Source: Planctomycetota bacterium
GTDB lineage: Bacteria > Planctomycetota > Phycisphaerae > Phycisphaerales > Zrk34
Assembly (NCBI GenBank): GCA_016125255.1
Contig: WGMD01000002.1
Span: 124,001-188,000, forward strand
DNA length: 64,000 nt
Direction of reading: 5' to 3'
The notes under the pieces were generated by a model that was given only the letters and a program-made list of their open reading frames with translations, was not told the DNA's origin and did not search any database. Positions 34,947 to 44,402 of the stretch are shown here, piece after piece (positions within the stretch are counted from its first letter, which is position 1; every line of letters begins with the position of its first letter). The position numbers were made by a program, and so were the translations under genes.

Positions 34947-37307
34947 ATGTCACACAGTTACAAGCATCAGATTCTCCAGCACGTCAAACACCGTGCGTAC
35001 CAACCGCAGAGCTTCAAGGCCCTCGCGGACCAGCTCGGCGTCGCCGATCAGGATCGCGACGCATTCAAGGCCGCGCTCGATGAACTGGTTTCCGAAAATC
35101 AGGTGATCCTCGGCTCGGCGGGCACGATCGCGCTGCCGCCGCCGGGGCGCACCATGACGGGGCGCTTCCGCCTCAACCAGCGCGGATTCGGTTTCGTCAT
35201 TCCCGATACGCCCAACGCGCATGGCGATCTGTTCGTCCCCGCCGGCGCGACCAATGGCGCCCTGACCGGCGACATGGTCCGGGCCGACGTCCGACGCCGC
35301 GGCGGTTTCGGCGGGGGCTCCGGCGGCGGCAAATCCCCCTACATCGGCGTCATCGTCGAAATCCTCAAACGCGGCGAGTCGCACTTCGTCGGCACGCTTC
35401 AGCGCAAAGGCAACACGTTCCTCGTCATCGTCGACGGCACGGCCCTGGCGCAGCCCGTCGTCGTGCGCGACCCCGGCGCCAAGCACGCCGCCGTCGGCGA
35501 CAAGGTCGTCATCGAACTGACGCGCTACCCCGAGGACAACGCCCTGCCCGAAGGCGTCATCACCGAAGTGATCGGCAAGACCGGCGAAGCCGATGTCGAA
35601 ACCGTCGCCGTCTGCCGCGCCTATGACCTGGCGGAGCATTTCCCCGACAAAGTCATCGACAACGCCCGGCAGGTCGTGAACCGGTACAACAACAACCCCG
35701 AGTCGTTTTTCGAAAATCGCACCGACCTGCGCGACACGTACATCATCACCATCGACCCGCCCACCGCGCAGGATTTCGACGACGCGATCAGCATCAGCCG
35801 GACGGACAATGGGTGGGAACTGGGCGTGCATATCGCTGACGTCGCCGCCTTCGTGACGCCCGGTTCGGCCCTCGACGAAGAAGCGTATCAGCGCGGCAAC
35901 TCGACGTATCTGCCGCAGCGCGTCGTGCCCATGCTCCCCGAAGTCCTCAGCAACGGGCTGTGCAGTCTTCAGCCCAACGTCCCGCGACTCGCCCGCAGCG
36001 TGTTCATCACGTATGACGACGACGGCTACCCGCAGTCCAGCCGCTTCGCCCGCTCCGTCATTCACTCGGCCCATCGCCTCACCTACATCGAAGCCCAGGC
36101 GCTCATCGACGGCGATCAAAAGCTCGCGCGCGAGCACGCCAAGTATGATGCGCCGTACACCGCCGAGCTGATCGAGGCGCTTTCGAAGATGAATGAGCTG
36201 TCGCAGATCATCCGCGCCCGGCGCATGAAGCAGGGCATGATCGTGCTGGCCCTGCCGGAAGTCGAGCTTGTCTACGGTGAGGACGGCCACGTCAAAGACG
36301 CCCAGCCCGAGGACGATTCGTACACGCACAAGCTCATCGAAGCGTTCATGGTCGAGGCCAACGAAGCCGTCGCCCGCGTGTTCGCCGATCTGAATGTCCC
36401 GCTCATTCGCCGCATTCACCCCGAGCCGGGCGCGCATGACATCACCGAGCTGCGGACCTTCGCCCGTGTCGCCGGGTTCGACATTCCGATGCGGCCGACC
36501 CGCAAAGACCTTCAGCGACTTCTCGAAGCGACGCGTGACACGCCCGCCGCTCGAGCCGTCCACTTCGCCGTGCTCCGCACGCTCACCAAGGCCGAGTACA
36601 CCCCCGATCTGATCGGCCACTTCGCTCTCGCCTCCGAGCATTACACGCACTTCACCAGTCCGATTCGGCGATATCCCGATCTGACCGTGCACCGGGCGCT
36701 GGATGTGCTCACGCAGAAGCTCGACGAAGTCGGCCGCGTCCCCCGTTCGCCTCAGAAGCGCAAACGCCTGAGCAATCAGCTTCGCTCCGACGAGCGCGTG
36801 CCCGACGCTGACTGGCTGAGGCAGATGGGCAACCACTGCTCCGCCACCGAGCGCAACAGCGAAGCAGCCGAGCGCGAGCTGCGCACGCTGCTCGTCCTGC
36901 ATCTGCTCGAAAAGCACATCGGCGACGAATTCGCCAGCACTGTCACCGGCGCGACGAACTTCGGCGTCTTCTGCCAGATCGACAAGTATCTCGTCGAAGG
37001 ACTCATCCGCACCGACGCCCTGCCCGGCGCGCCCGCCGAACGATGGCAGCTCAATCCATACACCGGCTCGCTCGTGGCTCAGCGCTCCGGCCGCGCCATC
37101 GCCATCGGCGACCAGTACCGCGTGCGCGTCATGGGCGTCGATCTGGCCAAGCGCGAATTGAACCTCATGCTGCTCGACACGCCCTCCGGTCGGGCCGCCG
37201 CCGCGCCCGTGTCGCCCTTCCGCAAACGCCGCAAGGAGAAAGCCAAGCATTCCCCCGCCCGCCCCGCCGCTCACAAGCCGCGCCGATCCAAAAAGAGAAG
37301 AAGATGA
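34947..37307 (+). CDS. rnr: Ribonuclease R (RNB-family 3'-5' exoribonuclease)
   Basis: 786 residues. Domains in order: an N-terminal winged-helix-like segment (about 1-65), cold-shock domains (about 70-230), the RNB catalytic domain (about 260-600) with TIDPPTAQDFDDAI supplying the Mg2+-binding Asp residues, an S1 domain (about 650-735), and a Lys/Arg-rich tail typical of RNase R. It degrades structured RNA from the 3' end. Its stop overlaps the ATG of the Nudix gene (ATGA). The length is close to the E. coli enzyme (813). Confidence 0.95.
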   Translation: MSHSYKHQILQHVKHRAYQPQSFKALADQLGVADQDRDAFKAALDELVSENQVILGSAGTIALPPPGRTMTGRFRLNQRGFGFVIPDTPNAHGDLFVPAGATNGALTGDMVRADVRRRGGFGGGSGGGKSPYIGVIVEILKRGESHFVGTLQRKGNTFLVIVDGTALAQPVVVRDPGAKHAAVGDKVVIELTRYPEDNALPEGVITEVIGKTGEADVETVAVCRAYDLAEHFPDKVIDNARQVVNRYNNNPESFFENRTDLRDTYIITIDPPTAQDFDDAISISRTDNGWELGVHIADVAAFVTPGSALDEEAYQRGNSTYLPQRVVPMLPEVLSNGLCSLQPNVPRLARSVFITYDDDGYPQSSRFARSVIHSAHRLTYIEAQALIDGDQKLAREHAKYDAPYTAELIEALSKMNELSQIIRARRMKQGMIVLALPEVELVYGEDGHVKDAQPEDDSYTHKLIEAFMVEANEAVARVFADLNVPLIRRIHPEPGAHDITELRTFARVAGFDIPMRPTRKDLQRLLEATRDTPAARAVHFAVLRTLTKAEYTPDLIGHFALASEHYTHFTSPIRRYPDLTVHRALDVLTQKLDEVGRVPRSPQKRKRLSNQLRSDERVPDADWLRQMGNHCSATERNSEAAERELRTLLVLHLLEKHIGDEFASTVTGATNFGVFCQIDKYLVEGLIRTDALPGAPAERWQLNPYTGSLVAQRSGRAIAIGDQYRVRVMGVDLAKRELNLMLLDTPSGRAAAAPVSPFRKRRKEKAKHSPARPAAHKPRRSKKRRR

Positions 37308-37864
37308 ACGCCCACGTCCTGGAGTTGCTCAACCGCTATGAAGCGTACGATGCGCGCGAGCGCCATCACTTTCGCCGCATGATCAAGCTCGCGCAGGACG
37401 CCGCCGACCCCTTCAGCCGAAAGCTCTTTGAGCCCGGCCACTTCACCGCCAGCGCCTTCATCGTCTCGCCCGACGCCCGGTCGCTTCTGTTGATTCTTCA
37501 CAGCAAACTCCATCGCTGGCTCCAGCCCGGCGGGCACATCGACGCCGCCGACACGAACATCCTCGAGGCCGCCCGCCGTGAAACCCGCGAGGAAACCGGC
37601 GTCGTCGATATGGACGCCGTCCCCCTCAATCGTGTGCAGCTTTTCGATCTGGACATTCACCCCATCCCCGCCAATCCCAAAAAGGATGAACCGGCCCACG
37701 AGCACTTCGACCTCCGCTTCCTCTTCCGCGCCAAAACCACTGAACTGGTCGCCGCCGACGATGCGCACGACGCCCGCTGGGTCGACCTGCGTCAAATCAC
37801 CCAAGAGTTCACCGACGCCTCCGTGATGCGCGCCCTGGAAAAGCTTCGCCGCCTGCGCTTATGA
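37304..37864 (+). CDS. Nudix hydrolase
   Basis: 186 residues. The Nudix box is visible as GGHIDAADTN...ARRETREETGV at about residues 78-102; it carries one extra residue relative to the classic spacing, as in the PGGHI-type subgroup. The catalytic REx2EE portion is intact. Substrate unknown (nucleoside diphosphate derivative). ATG 37304 overlaps the RNase R stop codon, so it is co-translated. A longer frame reading back into rnr is a shadow. Confidence 0.9.
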   Translation: MNAHVLELLNRYEAYDARERHHFRRMIKLAQDAADPFSRKLFEPGHFTASAFIVSPDARSLLLILHSKLHRWLQPGGHIDAADTNILEAARRETREETGVVDMDAVPLNRVQLFDLDIHPIPANPKKDEPAHEHFDLRFLFRAKTTELVAADDAHDARWVDLRQITQEFTDASVMRALEKLRRLRL

Positions 37865-37993
37865 ATCGGCACAGATTAGCGATGCCGCTTCTTGCCGTGA
37901 GCATGTCGAACGGGCGGCGTGCTCTGCTTCGCCTTTCGTTTCAAACGTCCCCCTATTGACAACCCCACCGCGCACTCTGACCATACAGCCATC

Positions 37994-39025
37994 ATGTTCC
38001 CACGCCTGATCGCTCTCGCCGTTATCGCCGCCGCGCTTATCGGAGCGCTTTACTACGCCCAACACCGCGCCGAGCCGCTCAAAGTCTCCGGGTTCATCGA
38101 AGCCGATGAAATCCGCCTCGGCTCCCGCGTCGGCGGGCGGGTCAAGCGGGTCGACGCCGTGGAAGGTCATCGTGTCAAGCCCGGCGACGTGCTCATCGAA
38201 CTCGAGCCCTACGACCTGCTTCACAAGCGCGACGCCCTCCGCGCCCAGCGCGCCCAGCTCGCCGCCAATCTCGACAAGCTCGTCGCCGGTCCGCGCAAGC
38301 AGGACATCGAAGCCGCCCGCGCCTACGTCCAATCCGCCGAGGCCGAGCGCGATCTGGCGCAGCTCAATTTCGAGCGCATCAAAAAATCGTTCGACGCCAA
38401 GGCGGCCTCGCCGGATGAACTCGACAAGGCGACGGAGAACCTGAAAAGCGCCAGCGCCATGGTCGAAGTCCGTCGTCAGCAGTTGGCGCAGCTTGAAGAG
38501 GGTACGCGCAAGGAGGACCTCACCGAAGCCCGCGCGGCTCTCGACGCCGCCGACGCCAACCTCGCGGCCATCGATGCGCAGATCTGCGAACTGGAAGTGG
38601 CCTCACCGGTGCCGGGCGAGATTGAAGCGGTCGATCTTCAGCCCGGCGACATGGTGACGCCCAACGCGCCCGTGCTGTCGCTCTTGGACCTGTCCCATCT
38701 GTGGATCCGGGCGTATTTGCCGGAGAATCTGATGCGATTGGAGCCGGGCGACAAGGTCGATGTGACGGTCGATTCGTTCCCCGGTCGCAAGTTCAAAGCG
38801 CATATCAGCTTCGTCGCCCAGCAGGCCGAGTTCACGCCGGGTAACGTGCAGACGCCCGAAGATCGCTCCAAGCAGGTCTTCCGCATCAAGGTCGTGCTCG
38901 AGGAGGGCATCGATCTTCTGCGACCCGGCATGAACGCCGACGTATGGTTGCCTCCGCCTCCGACCCCGGAAGTTGATCATTCGCGCGATCGAAACGCCGC
39001 CCCCGCTGCGCCTGCCACGCCATGA
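37994..39025 (+). CDS. HlyD-family membrane-fusion/efflux adaptor
   Basis: 343 residues. An N-terminal anchor helix (about 5-22) is followed by a lipoyl half (VSGFIEADEIRLGSRVGGRV), a coiled-coil hairpin (about 75-200), the second lipoyl half (EVASPVPGEIEAVDLQPGD) and a beta-barrel. This matches YbhG/EmrA-like adaptors. It is translated together with the ABC fusion gene (ATGA overlap), so the pair forms a tripartite-type exporter. ATG 37994 precedes the hydrophobic anchor; the longer frame starts in non-coding sequence. Confidence 0.9.
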   Translation: MFPRLIALAVIAAALIGALYYAQHRAEPLKVSGFIEADEIRLGSRVGGRVKRVDAVEGHRVKPGDVLIELEPYDLLHKRDALRAQRAQLAANLDKLVAGPRKQDIEAARAYVQSAEAERDLAQLNFERIKKSFDAKAASPDELDKATENLKSASAMVEVRRQQLAQLEEGTRKEDLTEARAALDAADANLAAIDAQICELEVASPVPGEIEAVDLQPGDMVTPNAPVLSLLDLSHLWIRAYLPENLMRLEPGDKVDVTVDSFPGRKFKAHISFVAQQAEFTPGNVQTPEDRSKQVFRIKVVLEEGIDLLRPGMNADVWLPPPPTPEVDHSRDRNAAPAAPATP

Positions 39026-41202
39026 CTGACAAGCAAATCGTCATCGACGTGCGCGGTCTGAGCCGTTCGTTCGGCGAGCATGTCGCTGTCGACCAGGTCA
39101 GCTTCCAGGTCAAGCGCGGCGCGATCTTCGGCCTGCTCGGGCCCAACGGCGCCGGCAAGTCGACGATCATCCGCATGCTCTGCGGCGTGCTGAGTCCCTC
39201 CGCCGGCAGCGCCACCGTCCTCGACCGCGACGCCACCGACGAAGCCGAGGCCGTCAAACGCCACATCGGCTACATGTCCCAGAAATTCAGTCTCTACCCC
39301 GACCTCTCCATTCAGGAAAACATCGACTTTTACGGGCGAATCTACGGACTTTCCCCCGAGCGTCTGCACCAGCGCCGCAAGGACGTATTGGAGCTGACGG
39401 GCCTGCAAAGTCAGCCGGTCGAGCAACTGGCGGGCAACCTATCGGGCGGATGGAAGCAGCGGCTCGCGCTGGCGTGTGCGCTGGTGCATGAACCGCAGGT
39501 GCTTTTTCTCGATGAGCCGACCGCCGGCATTGACCCGGTGGCGCGGCGACAGCTCTGGGACCTGCTCTTCGAACTGTCCGGGCGCGGCGTGACGATGCTG
39601 GTCACGACGCACTACATGGACGAAGCGGAGCGCTGCACGGATGTGGGCTACATCTATCAGTCCAAACTGCTCGTGCTCGGCGAGCCGGACGAGTTGAAAC
39701 AACTACCGCAGGTGACCCCGCCGGGCACGCGGCGGCTCGAAATCGACCTGCCCCATCCCGTGCAGCATCTTTCGGAGCTGCGCGAGCATGAAGGCATCCG
39801 TGATGCGACCTTGTTCGGGCAGACGATTCACGTGCTCGCCGAGGAGCGCGTCGACGAAGCGGAAATCGCCCGCGCGATTGATTTGCCCGATGATCAGATC
39901 AACATCCGGGTCGTGACGCCGACGCTCGAGGATGTGTTCGTCACGCTGACGAAGAACGCGGATCGTGGCGAAATGGACGATTCCACAAGGCGGGGGGACT
40001 TAAGTCCCCCCGCCTCCAAACCCAAAGAGCATCACAAGAAGGTGAAGCCCCGCGCGCTCAACGGGCTTGGCGCCGTGATGATCAAGGAGTTCTTCCACAT
40101 CCGCCGCCAGCCCACGACGATCTTTTTCATGCTCGTCGTCCCGCTCCTGCAATTGACGATCTTCGGCTACGCCATCAATACGCAGATCGAGCATATTCCG
40201 ACGATCGTGTACGACCTGGACGGCCGGCCCGCCGCGCGCGAGATGGCGGACACCTTCGCCAACACGCGCACATTCCGCATCATCGACCGGGTCCACGATC
40301 GTGATGATTTCCGGCACGCGCTGACCAGCGGGCGCGCCCAGGTCGGCGTCATCATTCCGCCCGATTACTCCGATCAACTGCTCCACGGCGAGCAGACGCA
40401 GGTGCAGGTGCTCATCGACGGGTCCGACTCGCAGGTCGCCACCACCGCCATGACCGCCACGCGCCTGCTCGGCTTCGCCACGTCGTTGCGTCTCGCCAAG
40501 GCCAAGGGCGAAGCGGCGCAGTTCAGCCCGGCACGCGATCCGTTCGGCGAACTGGCGATCCCCGTCGATGTGCGCCCGCGGCTCCTGTACAACCCGGCGC
40601 TCGAAAGCTCGCACTTTTTCGTGCCCGGCCTTGTCGCGATCATCCTCCAGCTTGTCACGCTCTTTCTGACCAGCTTCGCCATCGTCCGCGAACGCGAGGT
40701 CGGCACGCTCGAACAGCTTTTCGTCACGCCCGTCGGACGCGCCGGGCTGATGCTCGGCAAACTCCTGCCCTACTCCATCACCGGCTTCGTCGAATCGCTC
40801 ATCGTCCTGACCGCGATGGTCTACCTCTTCGGCGTGCCGATCCACGGAAACCTGTTCCTGCTGATGGCGATGGCGGCGCTGTTCATCGTCTGCGCCCTGG
40901 GGCTGGGCCTGCTCATTTCGACCTTGGCGCGGACGCAGATGCAGGCGATGCAGTTCTCGTTCATGATCATGCTGCCGAGCGTGCTCCTGTCGGGCTTCAT
41001 GTTTCCCCGGGCCGAGATGCCGCTGCCGATTTACCTGATCACGTTTGCCATCCCCGTGACGTATTTCATCGAGATTCTGCGGGGCATCGTCCTGCGCGGT
41101 GCGGAGGTCATCGATCTTGTCCCGGCGATGACGGGACTGGCGATCTGCATGGTGGTGATTCTGACGCTGTCGATCACGCGGTTCAGGAAGCAGTTGGGTT
41201 AG
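39022..41202 (+). CDS. ABC exporter: ATPase fused to ABC2-type permease
   Basis: 726 residues. The N-terminal ~310 residues are one ATPase domain: Walker A GPNGAGKST, signature LSGGWKQRLALACAL, Walker B VLFLDEP and switch His (TTHYMDEA). A linker (about 315-350) leads to an ABC2 permease with one early helix, a large external domain (about 385-530) and five more helices. The pattern recalls YbhF plus YbhS/R, but here one ATPase and one permease are in one chain. The linker contains a perfect DNA palindrome. HlyD partner upstream. Confidence 0.92.
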   Translation: MTDKQIVIDVRGLSRSFGEHVAVDQVSFQVKRGAIFGLLGPNGAGKSTIIRMLCGVLSPSAGSATVLDRDATDEAEAVKRHIGYMSQKFSLYPDLSIQENIDFYGRIYGLSPERLHQRRKDVLELTGLQSQPVEQLAGNLSGGWKQRLALACALVHEPQVLFLDEPTAGIDPVARRQLWDLLFELSGRGVTMLVTTHYMDEAERCTDVGYIYQSKLLVLGEPDELKQLPQVTPPGTRRLEIDLPHPVQHLSELREHEGIRDATLFGQTIHVLAEERVDEAEIARAIDLPDDQINIRVVTPTLEDVFVTLTKNADRGEMDDSTRRGDLSPPASKPKEHHKKVKPRALNGLGAVMIKEFFHIRRQPTTIFFMLVVPLLQLTIFGYAINTQIEHIPTIVYDLDGRPAAREMADTFANTRTFRIIDRVHDRDDFRHALTSGRAQVGVIIPPDYSDQLLHGEQTQVQVLIDGSDSQVATTAMTATRLLGFATSLRLAKAKGEAAQFSPARDPFGELAIPVDVRPRLLYNPALESSHFFVPGLVAIILQLVTLFLTSFAIVREREVGTLEQLFVTPVGRAGLMLGKLLPYSITGFVESLIVLTAMVYLFGVPIHGNLFLLMAMAALFIVCALGLGLLISTLARTQMQAMQFSFMIMLPSVLLSGFMFPRAEMPLPIYLITFAIPVTYFIEILRGIVLRGAEVIDLVPAMTGLAICMVVILTLSITRFRKQLG
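39988..40015. repeat. Perfect 28-base palindrome inside the ABC fusion linker
   Basis: The arm is AGGCGGGGGGACTT, with the exact complement following. It is translated as part of the linker (TRRGDLSPPAS) and sits exactly between the ATPase and permease domains. Confidence 0.9.
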
Positions 41203-41219
41203 CGGGCGGTGAGGGCCGC

Positions 41220-41235
41220 GCGGGGCAAGCCCCGC
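41220..41235. repeat. GC-rich hairpin after the ABC gene
   Basis: GCGGGGC-AA-GCCCCGC lies 17 bases after the stop codon. There is no T-run, so it is a palindromic repeat or weak terminator. Confidence 0.5.
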
Positions 41236-41306
41236 CGCTAAATGTGGCAATCGAGACGTGAATCGTCTACGATTTCGGCCTTCACCATTAGGGAATTGCA
41301 CGCATC

Positions 41307-42698
41307 ATGAGCGAACAAACGACCAAATCCATGGACGAAATCGTCGCCCTCTGCCGGCGGCGCGGATTCATCTTTCAATCGTCGGAAATCTACGGCGGGA
41401 TCAACGGTTTCTGGGACTACGGCCCGCTGGGCGCCCAACTGAAGCGCAACCTCAAGGACGCCTGGTACCAGGACATCATCCAAACCGACCACACCGGCCC
41501 CGACGGCCACGGCTTTGAAATCGTCCCGGTCGACTGCACCATCATCATGCATCCGAAAGTGTGGGAGGCATCGGGTCATGTTGGTGGTTTCAATGATCCG
41601 ATGGTGGACTGCAAGACGGAGGGCTGCAAGGGCCGTTTCCGCGCGGATCACATCAAGGAGCTTCAATGCCCGCTCAAGCCGAGTAAATGCCCGGGCGCAC
41701 ATGACAAGTGTCAGCTCACCGAACCGCGCCAGTTCAATCTAATGTTTCAGACGCATACTGGCGCCGTTCAGAATGAGGAATCGCTGACATACCTCCGTCC
41801 CGAGACGGCGCAGGGGATTTTCACGCAGTTCTGGAATGTCGTGGACACTTCGCGCGTGAAAGTGCCTTTCGGCATCGGCCAACAGGGCAAGGCGTTTCGC
41901 AATGAGGTGACGCCGCGGAATTTTACGTTTCGCAGCCGCGAGTTTGAGCAGATGGAGATTGAGTTCTTCATTCGGCCCGAAACGGCGGTGGAGTGGTATC
42001 AGTATTGGCGCGATTCGCGGTACAAGTGGTGGCAGTCGATCGGGCTCACGAGCGACAATCTTCAATTGCGCGAGCATGACAAGGATGAGCTTTCGCACTA
42101 CGCCAAGGAAGGGGCGGGGGTGTGCGATGTGGAGTATCGGTTTCCGTTCACTTCGCCGGGGTACGGGGAACTGGAAGGCGTGGCGCACCGGAGCGATTTC
42201 GATCTGCGGGCGCATGCCAACGCGTGCGGCAAGGGGGACAAGCTCATGTACTTCGATCAGGAGCGCAATGAGCGGTACTTCCCGCATGTGATCGAACCGA
42301 GCGCGGGGGCGGATCGCGGGACGCTCGCCCTGATCTGCGAAGCGTTCACACCGACGCCGGAGCGGTCGGGCAGCAAGTTCGTGATGAACTTCCACCCGCG
42401 CATGGCGCCGATCAAGGCGGCGATCTTCCCGCTGGTCAACAAGGACGGGATGCCGGAGGTGGCGGACAAGCTGTACCAGTCGCTCAAGAAGAAGTACGTG
42501 TGTCAGATCGACGCCAAGCAGTCGATCGGCAAGCGCTACGCCCGCATGGACGAAGCGGGCACGCCCTTCTGCTTCACCATCGACGGCGACTCGCTGACCG
42601 ATCAGACCGTCACCGTCCGCCACCGCGACACCGCCCATCAGGAGCGTATCGCCATCGACAAGGTCCATGCGTTCCTCGCGGAGAAAATCGGCGGATAA
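41307..42698 (+). CDS. glyQS: Glycyl-tRNA synthetase, alpha2 type
   Basis: 463 residues. Class II synthetase features: the opening RRRGFIFQSSEIYGGINGFWDYGPLG is split here as RRGFIFQSSEIYGG and FWDYGPLG; TYLRPETAQGIF is motif-2-like; and GTPFCFTIDGDSL begins the anticodon-binding domain region. An inserted CKTEGCKGRF...CP segment (about 105-135) is the zinc-like insertion of dimeric bacterial GlyRS. It charges tRNA-Gly. Typical length about 460. A strong terminator of the repeated family follows. Confidence 0.95.
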   Translation: MSEQTTKSMDEIVALCRRRGFIFQSSEIYGGINGFWDYGPLGAQLKRNLKDAWYQDIIQTDHTGPDGHGFEIVPVDCTIIMHPKVWEASGHVGGFNDPMVDCKTEGCKGRFRADHIKELQCPLKPSKCPGAHDKCQLTEPRQFNLMFQTHTGAVQNEESLTYLRPETAQGIFTQFWNVVDTSRVKVPFGIGQQGKAFRNEVTPRNFTFRSREFEQMEIEFFIRPETAVEWYQYWRDSRYKWWQSIGLTSDNLQLREHDKDELSHYAKEGAGVCDVEYRFPFTSPGYGELEGVAHRSDFDLRAHANACGKGDKLMYFDQERNERYFPHVIEPSAGADRGTLALICEAFTPTPERSGSKFVMNFHPRMAPIKAAIFPLVNKDGMPEVADKLYQSLKKKYVCQIDAKQSIGKRYARMDEAGTPFCFTIDGDSLTDQTVTVRHRDTAHQERIAIDKVHAFLAEKIGG

Positions 42699-42717
42699 GC
42701 GCGGCATTTCACCACGG

Positions 42718-42750
42718 AAAGCTCAGGGATGGCCATCCCTGAGCTTTTTT
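42718..42750 (+). terminator. Strong terminator of glyQS, copy 2 of the repeated hairpin
   Basis: The arms AAAGCTCAGGGATGG and complement form a perfect 30-base palindrome followed by extra T residues (TTTTTT in total). Confidence 0.9.
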
Positions 42751-42752
42751 CA

Positions 42753-42781
42753 TTGGCGGGTCGGCGATTGCGGAGTATATT
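42753..42781 (+). promoter_or_regulatory. Promoter of the first PEP-CTERM gene
   Basis: TTGGCG (42753-42758), a 17-base spacer, TATATT (42776-42781). It starts directly after the glyQS terminator and lies 34 bases before the next ATG. Confidence 0.68.
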
Positions 42782-42814
42782 GGAAGCGAGAGAACCCTTT
42801 GGGAGAGCGATTTC

Positions 42815-43531
42815 ATGAACAAGCGGATATGTGCGGCGGCCCTGATGGGGCTGGGGATGTTGTCGGCGTCGGCGCGGGCGACGGTGATCTATGACGGATC
42901 GCTGAACACGGAGCCGGGCGCGCAGGGATGGACTCAGTTTTTTGTCGGCGGAACCCATTCGGCGGCGGGCGGGATCGAAAGCGTCAACACGCTTTCATCG
43001 GAGAGTGTGCAGGGCGGATTCAGCCGCTCGAGCACGCCGATCGATTCGACGACTGGCATGACGCTGTCGTTCAATGTGAAGCTGCTGAGCGAGACGCACA
43101 ATGGTTCGAGCAACCGCGCGGGGTTGAGCGTGATTTTCCTCGACTCAAACAAGAAAGGTATCGAGATCGGGTTCTGGGCCGACGAAGTGTGGTCGCAGGA
43201 TGACAGCCCGCTGTTCGTGCGCGGCGAGGTCAATCATAGCTTCGACACCACCGCGGCGTACGTGAACTACGCCCTGACGCTGCACAACGGTTCGTATGAG
43301 CTTTCGGCCAATGGGGCGTCAATCCTGAGCGGGCTGATGCGGGACTATTCGGCGTTCGCGGGTTTCCCCGATCCGTATGAGACGCCGAATTTCATTTTCC
43401 TCGGTGACGACACGACGAGCGCGGCGGCAAGCTGGCAGCTCACGCAGGTATCGCTGTCGGCGATCCCCGAGCCGACGGCGGGATTGATGCTGCTCCTCGG
43501 CGTCGGCGCGGCGATGATGCGGCGTCGGTAG
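42815..43531 (+). CDS. PEP-CTERM-anchored exported protein
   Basis: 238 residues. A signal peptide (MNKRICAAALMGLGMLSASARA) is followed by a beta-rich, Ser/Thr/Gly-rich mature region resembling a concanavalin-like fold. The C-terminus is IPEPTAGLMLLLGVGAAMMRRR: the PEP motif, a membrane helix and a basic tail, which is the sorting signal cleaved by exosortases. Cargo of this type is usually secreted into the envelope or biofilm matrix. GGGAG precedes the ATG. Specific function unknown. Confidence 0.88.
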   Translation: MNKRICAAALMGLGMLSASARATVIYDGSLNTEPGAQGWTQFFVGGTHSAAGGIESVNTLSSESVQGGFSRSSTPIDSTTGMTLSFNVKLLSETHNGSSNRAGLSVIFLDSNKKGIEIGFWADEVWSQDDSPLFVRGEVNHSFDTTAAYVNYALTLHNGSYELSANGASILSGLMRDYSAFAGFPDPYETPNFIFLGDDTTSAAASWQLTQVSLSAIPEPTAGLMLLLGVGAAMMRRR

Positions 43532-43558
43532 GACACGCGACAACATCAACGCAGCAAA

Positions 43559-43592
43559 AAAGCTCAGGGATGGCGATCCCTGAGCTTTCTTT
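43559..43592. terminator. Bidirectional terminator, copy 3 of the repeated hairpin
   Basis: AAAGCTCAGGGAT pairs with ATCCCTGAGCTTT around GGCG. T-rich on the plus strand (CTTTA) and A-rich upstream (AAAAA), so it serves both convergent genes. Confidence 0.85.
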
Positions 43593-43625
43593 ATGAGATT
43601 GAGCGTGCCTTGCGGCGGAGAGAGA

Positions 43626-44402
43626 TCAGTAGTTGCAGCGGCGGGGTCGGCTCATGCCGGCGGTGAGCAGGAGGACGATGCCGGACACGGAGGCGACGGG
43701 CGTGGGGATGACGACGGTGGTGGGCACATCGTCGACCGCGCCGACACCGCCGTGCAGCGTGTAGCTGTACGACTGTCCGGGCAGTCCGAGGCCGGCGCCC
43801 TGATCGGTGAGCAGCGTGAGGAGGGCATTGTCGAAATCGCCCTCGGCGGAGGCGTCGAGCGCGATGGTGAGATTGAAGGACAGGCCGCGGGCGACGGTCA
43901 TGCCAGGGGTGAAGTTGATGAGGGAGTATTTGGAGGCGTCGAGTCCGGTGATGGCGGCGGAGAGGATGGTCAGATTGGTCAGGCCTGGGATGTTGTCATA
44001 GTTGTTGGGGGAGTTGTTGAAGACGATCAGATCGACGGTGGGCGCGGTGCCGAGGGTGGCGTAACCGAAGTCAAGGACGCCGTTGGGTGCGACGATGCTG
44101 GCGAAAAGCGGCTGGGCGGATTTGCCGAAGTTGGCGCTGAGCTGGACAAGGTCAGCGATGCTCACGGAGCCATCGCCGTCGAGATCGCCCTGCTCGCGCG
44201 TCTTGCCGGAGAGACCGAAGTTGGAGCTGAGGATGACCAGGTCTGCGATGTTGCTGAGGCGGTCATTGTTGACGTCGCCGGGCATGTAGATCGTCGCGGC
44301 GGATGCGGCGCGCGTCGAACCGATCAACATGGCCAGGGCCAGTGTGATCTTCGCGCACACGGACAAAATATGCTTTGCAGACGGTGCAATAGACAACATC
44401 AT
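43626..44402 (-). CDS. Exported dockerin-domain protein with PEP-CTERM-like tail
   Basis: 258 residues. A signal peptide ends near SAA. Two dockerin type I calcium loops follow directly (GDVNNDRLSNIADLVILSS and GDLDGDGSVSIADLVQLSA). The middle is a beta-rich domain. The C-terminus PTPVASVSGIVLLLTAG plus an Arg tail resembles a PEP-CTERM signal with the Glu replaced by Thr. Dockerins bind cohesins or act as calcium folding units. ATG 44402 has AAAGG nine bases upstream; a TTG nine bases earlier is also possible. Confidence 0.85.
   Translation of the reverse strand: MMLSIAPSAKHILSVCAKITLALAMLIGSTRAASAATIYMPGDVNNDRLSNIADLVILSSNFGLSGKTREQGDLDGDGSVSIADLVQLSANFGKSAQPLFASIVAPNGVLDFGYATLGTAPTVDLIVFNNSPNNYDNIPGLTNLTILSAAITGLDASKYSLINFTPGMTVARGLSFNLTIALDASAEGDFDNALLTLLTDQGAGLGLPGQSYSYTLHGGVGAVDDVPTTVVIPTPVASVSGIVLLLTAGMSRPRRCNY

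Noticed and set aside
34950-37274. Minus-strand open frame of 774 codons opposite RNase R
   Set aside because: RNase R on the plus strand has all family motifs; the reverse frame has none.
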